Positions 8,761 through 18,813 of a DNA stretch of 64,000 nucleotides are shown here, in pieces; position 1 is the first letter of the stretch, and each line of letters begins with the position of its first letter. The position numbers and the translations under genes are program-made. Source of the stretch: Andalucia godoyi (taxonomy: Eukaryota > Discoba > Jakobea > Jakobida > Andaluciidae). Under the pieces are notes generated by a model, which had not been told where the DNA came from, made no database searches, and worked only from the letters and a program-made list of their open reading frames with translations. The DNA lies in contig VRVR01000043.1 in the NCBI GenBank assembly GCA_009859145.1, positions 144,721 to 208,720 on the forward strand. Reading direction: 5' to 3'.

Positions 8761-9370
8761 CGCAGACCATGCGCGTTCTCGAGAACTGTACGACAGCTCC
8801 GAGAGTGGCGCACCAACGTTGACGGGTGGGAGAACTGGCGCAGTAGCTCCAGATGCGTATTTTGAACATTGTTTTGCAGCTGTTCGCGAAGGCCAGCTAT
8901 CGCACCTTCCACATGTCCCAGTCGTGCGCATTCAGCGACGGAAACAGAGTGGTCAGCTCTAATATGCTGGAGATGTGGAAGTGGCAGAATGCTGCTGCAG
9001 GGTAAGTGAATGGACTGACAATGAAACCGGTGACACAGAGGGAACCTACCAAGGTGCTGGACTCGTACCGCAGTTGTGGGGCGGGGGAGGGGGTACCAGG
9101 GGTTGCAGACGACGCCCGACTCACATCAGCACCTGCGCTTGCAGTCGCATCATGACACCGTCGGGATGCAAGAGGAGACGCCGTCTTCTTCACGAGAGAG
9201 TAATGTGTCGCATGTTGTCCCTGCAGCAGCGCAAGAAGACGGTGTTGACGACGATGCGGACGATAACGACGGGAGGAATGCAGATCCAACCGCAGCCCGA
9301 GTGTAAGACCAGCTAAAAAACGGAAGCTGGTGAACGAGGTGGTTGGATTGCGCAAGATGATTTTTAAATA
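8761..9370. other. Possible degraded gene between transposon remnant and VPS13
   Basis: No intact gene. On the plus strand a coding-like stretch (about 8885-9000) ends at GTAAGT (9002), and a TTGCAG stands at 9139-9144, in front of a frame with a Ser/Glu-rich then strongly acidic segment (to 9306). Beyond its stop, a neighbouring frame reads PAKKRKLV, a nuclear-signal-like string. The pieces do not join into one clean frame by eye. It abuts the VPS13 stop codon. Confidence 0.3.
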
Positions 9371-12300
9371 TTACATACGCTTAAGCTGTGGGATTGCAGC
9401 GGATTTTGAGAGAGCATTCGGCGAAGAGGGCCCCGCAGACGCAGGGTGTCCGGAACCGTGACGTTTGATGCCAACTGCTTTTGAAAATCCTTTCACAACG
9501 TTGATTCCCCACTTTCCAACATCCTTTACAGCTCCCCCAATGCCCTTTGGAATCGCCAGGATTCCAGTCTCCCGTGTTTCGCGGACAACTCCAACAACAG
9601 TATTCTTCAAGCCACGAATAATGCCAGTTGGGTTTCCGAGGACAGACAAGGAGCCAATAATGAGAGGAGACGAGAGCACGGAGTCCGTAAGATAGTGTTC
9701 AACAATCGCTTCTTGCAGCACTTCGGCGGATCCAAGAAACAAAACTCGGCGCCCGACGTGAGCACTCTGAGACTGTTGGGACGCACTGGCGAACTCGGTA
9801 GTGCGGCCAAGATCAGAAGCATAGTAGCTCTGGAAAGTGGATAAATCAAAGCTCAATCCGGTCGAAGTGGTAGAACTCGAAGCTGCAAGACCGCCGGAGA
9901 CGTTGGAAGGAAACAGAAATGCGGAAGTGGAAATTCGCAGATGCGGAGCGTGAATTCTACCAACAGAAACGGATCCGTCGAGAGTCACGGAGGATATTTC
10001 TACGGGGGCTGAAAGAGCAATCACCACAGGCCGAGCGGATGGTGGTGGGCATCCTGGAAGCACCACCTCTTCGGGAAAGTACTGCAGAACATCTTTTCCG
10101 TGTTTCTGCACAAATGTGGAAAAGAGGACTTGCATCTGTGTAGCCCAGGAATCTTCTATCCGTAGCCCTACGTCCCCACAGACAGACAACACGGCACCTT
10201 CAGACAGATAAACAAAATCCAACACTTGATTCTTGGATACGGATAATGAGGGAACGTGCAGCATAAACCCAGGAACTGCAAGGACATGACCGTGCTCTGC
10301 AGACGAGCTTCCATCAAATACATCCACCCCCGAGCATGAGAACTTCAAAGATTTGATCAATTGCGCTTCAACTTGCGTTTCTCTGATGCACACTGAAGCA
10401 ACAGCGTCAAACGAAGCCGGAGAAAATAACAGAACGCTGATTGTAGATATTTTCACAGAAACCGCTATGCCTGGATCCACAGGAACACGGACAACCAAGG
10501 AATGTAAGAAACCGTCTTCAATCGGCTCCGACGACATTGAAAACCGAACCAACAAAACCGAATTCGAGATCGAAATGCATACAAAAACGCCAGAATCTGG
10601 TAATTGGCAAGTCCAACAACCATCTTTGCCTCCGACAATACTAGGAACCGACAATCTTTGAAGCACATCCGTCACAGCTCCAGCGTCGTCAAGCACAATA
10701 AGTCGAACCACCAATCTCTTGTTGGGAGACGTCAGGAACATCTTTCCTTCCGGCCCGATATTACAGGCAGAAAACAGCGCCGGAACCTGCGCAGACTGGA
10801 CAGTAATATGAAATGGAGATGTGTTCCAAAACACTAACGGACAAGGATTTGGGCTCAACGACATGGTTAGGATGCCCGTGGAATGGTCCGGAACACAGAT
10901 AAGCGAAAACGGCGGACAGAATACCTCTTGCGGGCTGCGGATGGAAAAGGGAAGCGACCACTGACCACTGTCTCCAATCGAGACGCAAAGGAGATCGTCC
11001 AGTTTGCAAAAGATAGGGCAAGTGTCATCGGGAGAGACAAAGCCCACATTGTTCTCCTCGTGAGCTTCCATAAGCCGAAGAGGATGCGCCGTCATATTTC
11101 TTAAAAGAAAGCGAGGCCGCAATTCCACGCACACTCCAGATTTGAAACCAACACTCACAGCCAATGGAAGATCACCATGGAAAACATCAACGGTGCCGTG
11201 GAAGGACCACGATAAAATGACTGGTTCCCCGAATGCATCCTTCAAGAAGATTCCGCCAACGGATACCTTGAAAGACCAATCTGTAACCTTCAAAACAGAG
11301 CCATCCAGGACGCATCCAAGGCCTTGCAAGCACGAGGCAGTTCGTGTACGAACGAACGGAGCAACATGCACTACAATCGTCGAGAACAACATCGGGTGGC
11401 GACTCAGTGTAATGACCAGCTCATCCACCTGCAAAGACCGAGCCACCAGCGACTGGATCGTGTTATCCGAATCCTGGCGACAATTTTCCAGACAGTCCGG
11501 CGGGATTCTAACTGGGAGGCCTCCAACGACAACAGAAACATCAGCAAAAGGATCCGAAAAAGCCAAAACAGAAGCATTTTCAACTGTAGCACTCTCGTCG
11601 GAATCAACGATGAAACAAGGCGAAAGATGGCTGAATCTCCCCACAGAATCCGCTAGAGGTGTCAACAAGAAAAACTGCTGTTTCGCATTGCTGAGTACAA
11701 CACTTGTGTCTACCACTTTTTTGCAAAGATGGAAGTCGGAGCCATAAACATCCGAAAAGAGACAATTCGGTTCAAATGTCGCACCGCAATTATTTTCTCG
11801 GACAGAAATACGACTCAGCAGCGATGGGGCCGTTGAGTGCAACAGGACATCGACCTCCCTGTCATCATACGATACTAGGGCCTTATCCACTGTGACTCCA
11901 CACAATGCGAAAGATGTCAGGAAGGAAGGAATGGCGATCCGAAAAGAAGGCCTGATGCACAAATTCGCAATACACGGTCTATCCGTGCATTCCATCAGCT
12001 CCAAAATGACAAGATACGGACCGACGGAGACTTCCTGGCGGATATTGAGTTGCGAAAAGCTAAAGGACGACGAACTGAACGAATCAAGAAACAAATTGAA
12101 TGAGGCCAATATCGGTACGTGCAACACAGCGGGAAACTCCGATATTCGATGCGGCCCACAGGAAATGGAGAACGGAAAACGCGACTGATTTTGAACAAAG
12201 AGGCTTCCAACTTCGGAATGATGGGGAGAGAACTTCGACAAACATCGTAACGTACGCAGAACTGCCGCAGAAACACGTAAGTTGACTCGCGGAAGCGCGG

Positions 12301-15300
12301 CTTCCATGCGTCTACCCAATAAAAACATCAGAGAAATATCGACTTCCATGCAATTCGGAATAGCCTCTCCGGTTTCGACATCCGGTAACGAACATGAAAC
12401 TTCAGAATTCACAGACAGGGAATCTCCAAAATAGGAAAGAGCAAGTGGTCGAAGAAGGAGGTCGCATGTTAGATCACTCGAGAATAGCACAGACACGAGC
12501 ACCTTCTCCGATTTGAATTTGATGCTTTGGCTGTTGCTCGGAGACTGGATATCAGGCGCGGGCGACGGCGACGAAGGCAGCAAGAGAGACGTGTTAATTT
12601 CTGAAACGAGGATCTCAAGATCTCGGATAAAGGACGGAAGATGGAAAGCAAAGATCTTCAAATGCAAAGATTTCAGAATGAAAGACGTGCTTCTGCCATG
12701 AACAAGAAGTATGGAAACGTCGCTCGCCTCCCCAGATACGAAGCGACCATCCACCTTCACTGTAGAAAAGCACACCGCCATTGCCTCATGTTCATCAGGT
12801 GCGTTAAATAGCTTGCCCTGAGAAAAGCGGATAGTCTGCACGATCTCTTCCGTAAACGCCACGGAAACAAGAAGCAGTGGGAAAGGGACATCAAGCAAAA
12901 TTTTCGAAGAACTCGAATCGGAAGGGGTTTCCACGAGGCCGTGATTCTTGCTCTCGGCGGTCTTTTCCTCATCATCCGTGGATCCGGACTCAACGGAATG
13001 CGCGCTCATGGGAACCAAAGAAAAAGAGCGAGATGCATACTCATTGCAAAGACGCGAAAGCGTGACAACATCTGTTCCGGATATCCTAAGTTCCGCAAGA
13101 TCAGCATCAGGATCTTCCACAATCCTGGAAATCGAAGAATTTCGAATCCATTTCACGGTCCCCAAAGGCAAGCTCACAATAGTCGATGTAAGAGTTCTGA
13201 GACCAATGCATTCGCTAACAACCTTCAACTCGAAATCAACATCGTCATGCAAGTGAAAATCTGTAATGAACAGAGAAAAACTTCCAAATTCCACAACGAA
13301 CTTCGGAATCGACAGACGACTTTCCCCGGCTGCAACAGGAGGCAGAGTAACACGAAAATTGTCAAAGATTCGACAAGCAAGCAAATGCTCCTCCAAGGCA
13401 GAAGACGACTCCGTACACACCAGCGATAGAGTATCTGCACTCGGCACATGAAAAATGAAGGATGGCGAGAATGACATATGCCACACATCATACTTACCAC
13501 CAGGGACGATAAGAATCGAAAGCGTCACAGGATCAACCAGCACATGGGATCTGCCAAACAGCATTCTTGCACGAAATGAGAGATGCGCCTCCTTGCCCTT
13601 TTGCTCAAAAACGAACTCTTTTCCTTCCAATAAGACAAGAGGAAGAACAGCAATGGTGAAGGAAGAAATCTCAACGGAAAGAGACGACGCTGCTACCGGC
13701 TCTTGCGACGCAACCGTTTCGGAAGATGCGTTCCCAGGAGACTGCCAGTGCCAGAAGCACACGAGCAATTTCGCATAGGGCAGAGCAACCTGAAGATTCC
13801 TGATGCTAACCGAGCGGGACGGCTGTGAAACCGAAAAACTCAGATCTTCAGCCAGAAGAAGCGTCTCTGAACCAGAGTGCAATGACAACGAAGTCTCAAA
13901 CACTTGTGAAGACATCGAAAACGACAGTGACATGATGTCCAATCTCGTGATCGCGGGGTCCCAGGGAAATAAGCGCAAAGGAATCTCGACAAAAGAAACA
14001 CAATGAGGAAGCCTGAACGCAAAAGAGGATGGAAGCGGAAGTCGTATAGGAGTGGCATCATGCAGTTCTGCTGGAGGATCAGCCGCAGGAAATAGTCCTG
14101 ATACTGCACCGATTAGATCAAATACAGCAGAGAATGGTGCTAGATATCTCTTGGAAACCGTCTCCGACATCTTCGTAAGGAAGATGGCAACATCATCTAC
14201 TGTCCACGGATCCATGCCAAATAGGGATAAATTCACAATCCAGCCAACGCTGTCCGCAAATGATATGAAGTCGCTCGGAAAGAAGGAGAATTGAGGAACA
14301 ACAAATGAAGTGCGATCGCAATGGAAATCCTGAATGGAAACAGAAACTTGATCCAGCAAGGACAGCTTGAACGCTGCCACTGCAGCGGACTCCGCAGAGA
14401 AGGCAAGTTCGGATGCTTCCAAAACCACATTCAATCCCCAGCGACCAATGAAACTGCGGACACCCACAGAGAGCCTTTCCAAATTGACGAGAACGCTGGA
14501 CATTGAGAATCCACAATGACCGCCAGAAAAGTCAAAATCAATGGCAGAAACAGACAGAACTCGAGAATTATCAAGTTTGGCATGTCGAACTTCCAATTCG
14601 CAATCCTCCGCGGACCAAGATACTGAAAACTTTGGGATATCAACAGTAACGAGAACATCAGTAACAGAAACATCTCTCGGTGCAGTGCGGGAATCAGTTC
14701 CATCCTCGCTGTGTAGCACTGTTCCCAAACCATCCAGAATCAGCGGACACAATCGAAGGATCGATGAGACCCACAGATTGCATCCAGAGAGAAAGTTATC
14801 TACAGAAATTGCAGAGCTTCTGCAAGAAACCTTGAGATCTCTGTCATAAAAACTAACGGACAAGCCGTCCACTTCGAATGCGCCGTTCCAGAGTCCGACT
14901 GTCCCCGCATCTACGCCGACAAACCCGTTGGGAAGAGTGTGCACCTGAATGTCGGCGGATTGAACAATAGGGACATCATTGAAGGACAAAAAGAAAGAAG
15001 CGCAATAGACGTGCAGAGCAACAAGAACCTCAATGGAAGATTCGGCAGAGACACCGACTTTTGCAGGCTTGACTACGGAACGTGGAGGCTCGGAAGACGA
15101 CGAAGCGGAAGCTGTTGAGGAAGCAGCGAAAGATTTGCTGTTTGATGTAGCTTCCTCTTCCGCCGTAATGAAGGACCACATCGATGATAGCCAACCCTTT
15201 TGGGTGCTTGCCGCTGTCTCCGTCGCGACGACAAGAGACAGCTGCTCCGTCTCACGAACCACCTCAACTTCGTCTCTCACATCATCCACAGAGCCTTGCA

Positions 15301-16126
15301 GATGCAGAGGCTTTACATTAGCCGCGAGCAACAGAAAGGACTTTGCAATTCTCATACCAAGTTCCACCGACTCGTCCGTGAGACGAATGTTCAAATGTTT
15401 CGTCCGAACATCAGCAGTGAAAAATGGCTCATGCGGAAGGGGCTTCAGAAAAACATCCGAACGGACATCTGCATTCGTGTCGTCGACAAGAAAGGTCGAC
15501 GTCAGCAGATATGCCACTTTTAACCCTTGAACTTGCGAACGTCGTCTCATATGCTTTAAAGGACCCTCTGGAGAATGACTCTTTGTACGCCCCAGTGCAT
15601 CTGACGGTGATGAACTGCAGCAATCCAGCGACAGACAAAACGTGTCGATAGCCGTTTTCCCATCAACTACAATGATTCGTACGTTCCGGAGTTCAAAATT
15701 GACGTTGTGCAGAATAGAGTCCTGAAGCATCGAAAAATCAAACAGTACATCATCCAGCAGATCAAATTCCGAGCTCGCAGTCGTCACTTCCACAGGCACC
15801 GCCGTCGGTTTCTTCAATGGATCTTCCCGAAAATACACATGCTCATCCACCGCGATCCTCATTTCCAGACCTTCGATTACAATCTTTATGCTGTCGGACA
15901 GCAAAGACGACCAAGGGATCATGAGAGACAGGAAGGAAATGGAGCCAGACACCAAGCGCACACCGCCAATCGGCAGTAAACTTGATATGTTCTCCGCATT
16001 CAGACTCACTTCTCTTAGAGACACCAAGCCACCGGATAAAGATAAGCGAAGATCAGAAGCAGAAAGATTCGTCGTATACGTCGACAAAGTACGCAGCAGA
16101 AAAGGAGCCAAGTAGGATTCCAGCAT
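9371..16126 (-). CDS. VPS13: VPS13-family bridge-like lipid transfer protein
   Basis: 2251 residues in one exon. VPS13 proteins form long hydrophobic grooves that carry bulk lipid between membranes at contact sites. Residues 1-~110 are the chorein-N domain: it begins MLESYLAPFLLRTLSTY and continues with the amphipathic strand pairs that follow it (SLREVSLNAENI, then IPWSSLLSDSIKIVIEG). A very long alternating beta region of groove type follows. Around 1560-1760 is the SHR-BD/VAB adaptor region, with the RFLLRNMTAHPLRL motif. The C-terminus (~2150-2230) has the GSLSVLGNP-G-I-G motif and repeated Gly-rich amphipathic helices (ATG-C-like). It is shorter than human VPS13A-D and nearer in size to trimmed protist forms; which paralog it matches is unclear. 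A CA tract lies 29-76 bp upstream of the ATG. Confidence 0.9.
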   Translation of the reverse strand: MLESYLAPFLLRTLSTYTTNLSASDLRLSLSGGLVSLREVSLNAENISSLLPIGGVRLVSGSISFLSLMIPWSSLLSDSIKIVIEGLEMRIAVDEHVYFREDPLKKPTAVPVEVTTASSEFDLLDDVLFDFSMLQDSILHNVNFELRNVRIIVVDGKTAIDTFCLSLDCCSSSPSDALGRTKSHSPEGPLKHMRRRSQVQGLKVAYLLTSTFLVDDTNADVRSDVFLKPLPHEPFFTADVRTKHLNIRLTDESVELGMRIAKSFLLLAANVKPLHLQGSVDDVRDEVEVVRETEQLSLVVATETAASTQKGWLSSMWSFITAEEEATSNSKSFAASSTASASSSSEPPRSVVKPAKVGVSAESSIEVLVALHVYCASFFLSFNDVPIVQSADIQVHTLPNGFVGVDAGTVGLWNGAFEVDGLSVSFYDRDLKVSCRSSAISVDNFLSGCNLWVSSILRLCPLILDGLGTVLHSEDGTDSRTAPRDVSVTDVLVTVDIPKFSVSWSAEDCELEVRHAKLDNSRVLSVSAIDFDFSGGHCGFSMSSVLVNLERLSVGVRSFIGRWGLNVVLEASELAFSAESAAVAAFKLSLLDQVSVSIQDFHCDRTSFVVPQFSFFPSDFISFADSVGWIVNLSLFGMDPWTVDDVAIFLTKMSETVSKRYLAPFSAVFDLIGAVSGLFPAADPPAELHDATPIRLPLPSSFAFRLPHCVSFVEIPLRLFPWDPAITRLDIMSLSFSMSSQVFETSLSLHSGSETLLLAEDLSFSVSQPSRSVSIRNLQVALPYAKLLVCFWHWQSPGNASSETVASQEPVAASSLSVEISSFTIAVLPLVLLEGKEFVFEQKGKEAHLSFRARMLFGRSHVLVDPVTLSILIVPGGKYDVWHMSFSPSFIFHVPSADTLSLVCTESSSALEEHLLACRIFDNFRVTLPPVAAGESRLSIPKFVVEFGSFSLFITDFHLHDDVDFELKVVSECIGLRTLTSTIVSLPLGTVKWIRNSSISRIVEDPDADLAELRISGTDVVTLSRLCNEYASRSFSLVPMSAHSVESGSTDDEEKTAESKNHGLVETPSDSSSSKILLDVPFPLLLVSVAFTEEIVQTIRFSQGKLFNAPDEHEAMAVCFSTVKVDGRFVSGEASDVSILLVHGRSTSFILKSLHLKIFAFHLPSFIRDLEILVSEINTSLLLPSSPSPAPDIQSPSNSQSIKFKSEKVLVSVLFSSDLTCDLLLRPLALSYFGDSLSVNSEVSCSLPDVETGEAIPNCMEVDISLMFLLGRRMEAALPRVNLRVSAAVLRTLRCLSKFSPHHSEVGSLFVQNQSRFPFSISCGPHRISEFPAVLHVPILASFNLFLDSFSSSSFSFSQLNIRQEVSVGPYLVILELMECTDRPCIANLCIRPSFRIAIPSFLTSFALCGVTVDKALVSYDDREVDVLLHSTAPSLLSRISVRENNCGATFEPNCLFSDVYGSDFHLCKKVVDTSVVLSNAKQQFFLLTPLADSVGRFSHLSPCFIVDSDESATVENASVLAFSDPFADVSVVVGGLPVRIPPDCLENCRQDSDNTIQSLVARSLQVDELVITLSRHPMLFSTIVVHVAPFVRTRTASCLQGLGCVLDGSVLKVTDWSFKVSVGGIFLKDAFGEPVILSWSFHGTVDVFHGDLPLAVSVGFKSGVCVELRPRFLLRNMTAHPLRLMEAHEENNVGFVSPDDTCPIFCKLDDLLCVSIGDSGQWSLPFSIRSPQEVFCPPFSLICVPDHSTGILTMSLSPNPCPLVFWNTSPFHITVQSAQVPALFSACNIGPEGKMFLTSPNKRLVVRLIVLDDAGAVTDVLQRLSVPSIVGGKDGCWTCQLPDSGVFVCISISNSVLLVRFSMSSEPIEDGFLHSLVVRVPVDPGIAVSVKISTISVLLFSPASFDAVASVCIRETQVEAQLIKSLKFSCSGVDVFDGSSSAEHGHVLAVPGFMLHVPSLSVSKNQVLDFVYLSEGAVLSVCGDVGLRIEDSWATQMQVLFSTFVQKHGKDVLQYFPEEVVLPGCPPPSARPVVIALSAPVEISSVTLDGSVSVGRIHAPHLRISTSAFLFPSNVSGGLAASSSTTSTGLSFDLSTFQSYYASDLGRTTEFASASQQSQSAHVGRRVLFLGSAEVLQEAIVEHYLTDSVLSSPLIIGSLSVLGNPTGIIRGLKNTVVGVVRETRETGILAIPKGIGGAVKDVGKWGINVVKGFSKAVGIKRHGSGHPASAGPSSPNALSKSAAIPQLKRM

Positions 16127-16151
16127 TACGAATTCCCTGTAGGCGAAATTT

Positions 16152-16154
<3 letters not shown>

Positions 16155-16202
<48 letters not shown>
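16155..16202. repeat. (CA)24 microsatellite upstream of VPS13
   Basis: Uninterrupted CA dinucleotides about 29 bp before the VPS13 start codon (TG on the coding strand), so inside its 5' UTR or promoter. Confidence 0.97.
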
Positions 16203-16205
<3 letters not shown>

Positions 16206-16705
16206 CCAGCTTACAGATCAGTGCAAATAGACACTGTCCTCCAAAACAATATATGAACGATAATGACGACGACGAAAACAATGATATGACACACTTAACC
16301 CTGCTACAGCTCACCATAAACCAGAATTTGGAAGAGCCGAGCAGAACCACACCGCGGGGCTACTGCAGTGTGCGGACACGCAGAGAGGAGGATAAAGAAT
16401 CGAAACTGAAGACAGAGCTCAAAGTACTCGTAGACACGTCAGGAGACCGTTGAATAATAACACGTCATTGTCATGCATACGGAAGTGTATATAAACAGAC
16501 ACCTTCAATGCTGGCCGACACCAGCACGTTTGCTTCACATGGAATTCGTGCTTACGCACGCTCGGCCAGAATTCAGCTTGCGACACAGGCTCCGCATTTT
16601 CGACACTCTTTAACGCAGCATCCGTAGCCATCTATTCTATCATTCGTTGGTTTCACTTTTTTTGGTGTCACTTTTTATTTCAAATATGGGCGTGAGTGCG
16701 CTAGG
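16203..16705. other. Intergenic, nothing recognised
   Basis: Divergent promoter side of VPS13 followed by unassigned sequence. Short frames only. I looked here for a recombinase remnant belonging to the Fanzor copy at 16706 and saw none. Confidence 0.4.
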
Positions 16706-17077
16706 ATGACGCATTCGCCTACGCCGACGCCGCTCGATGCAGGGCCTCCTACGTCCCACGGACCTCCTAAGAGAGCACGTGTCACTACGCCTACCGCCTC
16801 TTCCTCTCGTATCTCCAGGTGCATCAATCGCTGCAACTGAGGACACGAAAGCGCCTGCTGCTAGGGCCGTCAGAATCAAAATGCACCCTTCTCAGGAACA
16901 ACGTGCCATGCTGAGAAAGTGGCTCGCACATTGATCGAGATTGGGAACGGAGCGCGGAACATCTATCTGAAGAACACCGTGGGGCGTGTTGGGGGCCTAT
17001 CCCCTTCGCGGCAACGGGATGCAGGATTGAATATGCATGTCTATTCGTAGATATGCGTGTTCAGTGTATAATGTAGG
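16706..17077 (+). mobile_element. Internally deleted Fanzor/TnpB copy
   Basis: Starts with an ATG frame (16706) rich in Pro/Thr/Ser with a PPKRAR nuclear-signal-like string, as in the disordered N-termini of Fanzors. It shifts frame near 16840 into AVRIKMHPSQEQRAMLRKWL (to 16933), the conserved N-terminal segment of TnpB-type nucleases. It then jumps directly to DNA coding for DRDW-NGARNIYLKNT (16931-16980, with one extra base), the extreme C-terminal RuvC-III helix. So about 300 codons are missing. The rest to 17077 resembles the tail of the copy at 8326-8760, including GTGTATAATGTAGG against GTGTACAATAAAGG. This is a non-autonomous deletion derivative of the same element family. Confidence 0.75.
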
Positions 17078-17626
17078 CGCACATCCAATACAAATAAAAA
17101 TCAAAGCAGAGCCCGCGAACGAAAACGACAAAAGCCCTGCGGTCGCGTCGAGTATGAAGCTGCCTCTTGATAGAAAAGCACGAACCCTAGATGATGTCTA
17201 TCCCAGTTGACAAAATCTCTGCAATTCGACGTTTTCCACAAGCTACGGAAACATCGCAGGGAGACTTGGAGAGAAAACACGGCGTCCCAGTCGACCAGTC
17301 GCTTCAGCAGGCTGCCTGCTGTACGCCTGCACGCCTGCAAACGTGAGGCTTGATGCTACCGCATGATTATTTTTTTTCTGACCGATTTTTTTCCCCCTCT
17401 CTGTCTGTCCTCACTGACCTGACATGTCGTTGATACAGCCAGATGGACGGGAATTGGGAAAGACAAACGTCCCTTTTCTCTCCGTTTGGCGCTCTTCTTT
17501 TGCAAATAATAAATAACCTCTTCAGAATTGCTTGTTCTTCCCCCGTCTACTTTTCCCACTGTTCTGTGGCTTGTTTGACATTCTTTGTTTATTGGTTGTT
17601 TGTCGTTGTTTTCCAAATTTGGTACG
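17078..17626. other. Intergenic / DNALI1 promoter side
   Basis: No gene seen. Pyrimidine-rich from about 17367 and again at 17530-17610 just before the DNALI1 start. Confidence 0.45.
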
Positions 17627-18460
17627 ATGAGCGCTCCGTCATCTCTTGTGAAGTATAACAATCCGATGCTTCTTTCGGAGGCTAGGAAAAAGGCGCTTTC
17701 CAAGGGGCCTGCTTCTGGCCCAGCCCCGTCGACGGCGGCGACGACACTTGGATCAACTTCTCGAACTGCTGGGGGTGCAAAAGGTAAGCCGAGCGCGCTT
17801 CCGCCCATGGATGCATCCACTGGCGCTCCCAAGGGAGTGTCACTTGCATCCGTCTCTGCTCTGCAGACCGAGGATATTCTGAATGCCATCCTGCCACCTA
17901 GGGAGTGGGACGAAAGTGGACAGAAGTGGGTACAACACGTGTCTGCAACACCGGCCACTCGTGCAGATGTTATTCATTTGCAGGAACAACTTGACAAGGC
18001 TTTGCAGTTGCGGCAGGCTCGTGAAACTGGAATTTGCCCTGTCCGTGAGGAACTTTACGCACAATCCTTTGATGAAATCATTCGCCAAGTTACGATCAAC
18101 TGTGCCGAAAGGGGATTGCTTTTGCTGCGGATCAGAGATGAGCTGCGCATGACGATTGCTGCGTATCGGACGCTGTATGAATCGTCTGTCGCATTTGGAA
18201 TGCGGAAGGCGTTGCTCTCGGAGCAAGGAAAGCTCGAACTTGCAGACCGGAATAAGGATCTTGAGGGACAAGTTGCCGCCCTTCAGAGACAAGCGAAGGA
18301 ACTGCAGGCCAAATTGGAAGCCACAGAGAAACGAGAGGCCGAGCGCCGCGCTGCCGAGGAGAAGAAGTACACAGACGAAATCGCCTTCCTCAAGAAGACG
18401 AACCAGCAGCTCAAGAATCAGTTGGATAGTTTGTTGGCTCCGCAACAGAAAAAGGCATAA
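17627..18460 (+). CDS. DNALI1: Axonemal inner-arm dynein light chain p28 (DNALI1)
   Basis: 277 residues from the ATG at 17627; the frame is open 14 codons upstream only from a TTG. p28 binds inner-arm dynein heavy chains with actin and is needed for ciliary beating. Recognised from SLVKYNNPMLL at the N-terminus, the core TEDILNAILPPREWDESGQKWVQ (split here as TEDILNAILPPREW and DESGQKWVQ), the CPVREELYAQSFDEIIRQVT block, ERGLLLLRIRDELRMT and the YESSVAFGMRKAL block. All of these are family signatures. Residues ~190-270 form the usual C-terminal coiled coil. Length is close to the ~255-280 of animals and algae. Intronless. This is the best single evidence that the organism is flagellated. Confidence 0.96.
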   Translation: MSAPSSLVKYNNPMLLSEARKKALSKGPASGPAPSTAATTLGSTSRTAGGAKGKPSALPPMDASTGAPKGVSLASVSALQTEDILNAILPPREWDESGQKWVQHVSATPATRADVIHLQEQLDKALQLRQARETGICPVREELYAQSFDEIIRQVTINCAERGLLLLRIRDELRMTIAAYRTLYESSVAFGMRKALLSEQGKLELADRNKDLEGQVAALQRQAKELQAKLEATEKREAERRAAEEKKYTDEIAFLKKTNQQLKNQLDSLLAPQQKKA

Positions 18461-18813
18461 ATGTTTCAACGTACCTCGTTTCCTAAATTTTTTGTATGTG
18501 AGAAAATGTCAAATCATTGATACGTCGTTGTTGCAGGATATCTGCGTGGACACCGGAAATGCAGATCATCCCCCCATTTCTTCCAATGAAGAAGATTCCA
18601 CGCTCATGGAAAAAGGGATCTGTTGGTTCGATAGTTTCTCAGCATCCAAAACTGCAGAACGCAAACAATGTAACATTTTTGAGATCTGCTGCCAGAACAC
18701 TGCGTTCGGCGGCGGCGTAACTGTACATCTTTTCTTGTTGGTTAATAAATAAATAAATAAAATTAATTGGAAAAAACAAAAACAAACAAAAACACCGCAA
18801 CCTCCAGAAGTGC
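18461..18813. other. Convergent 3' region DNALI1 / BRF1
   Basis: 353 bp between two convergent stop codons. It contains AATAAATAAATAAATAAA at about 18744-18761, usable as a poly(A) signal in the DNALI1 direction. No gene seen. Confidence 0.5.
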
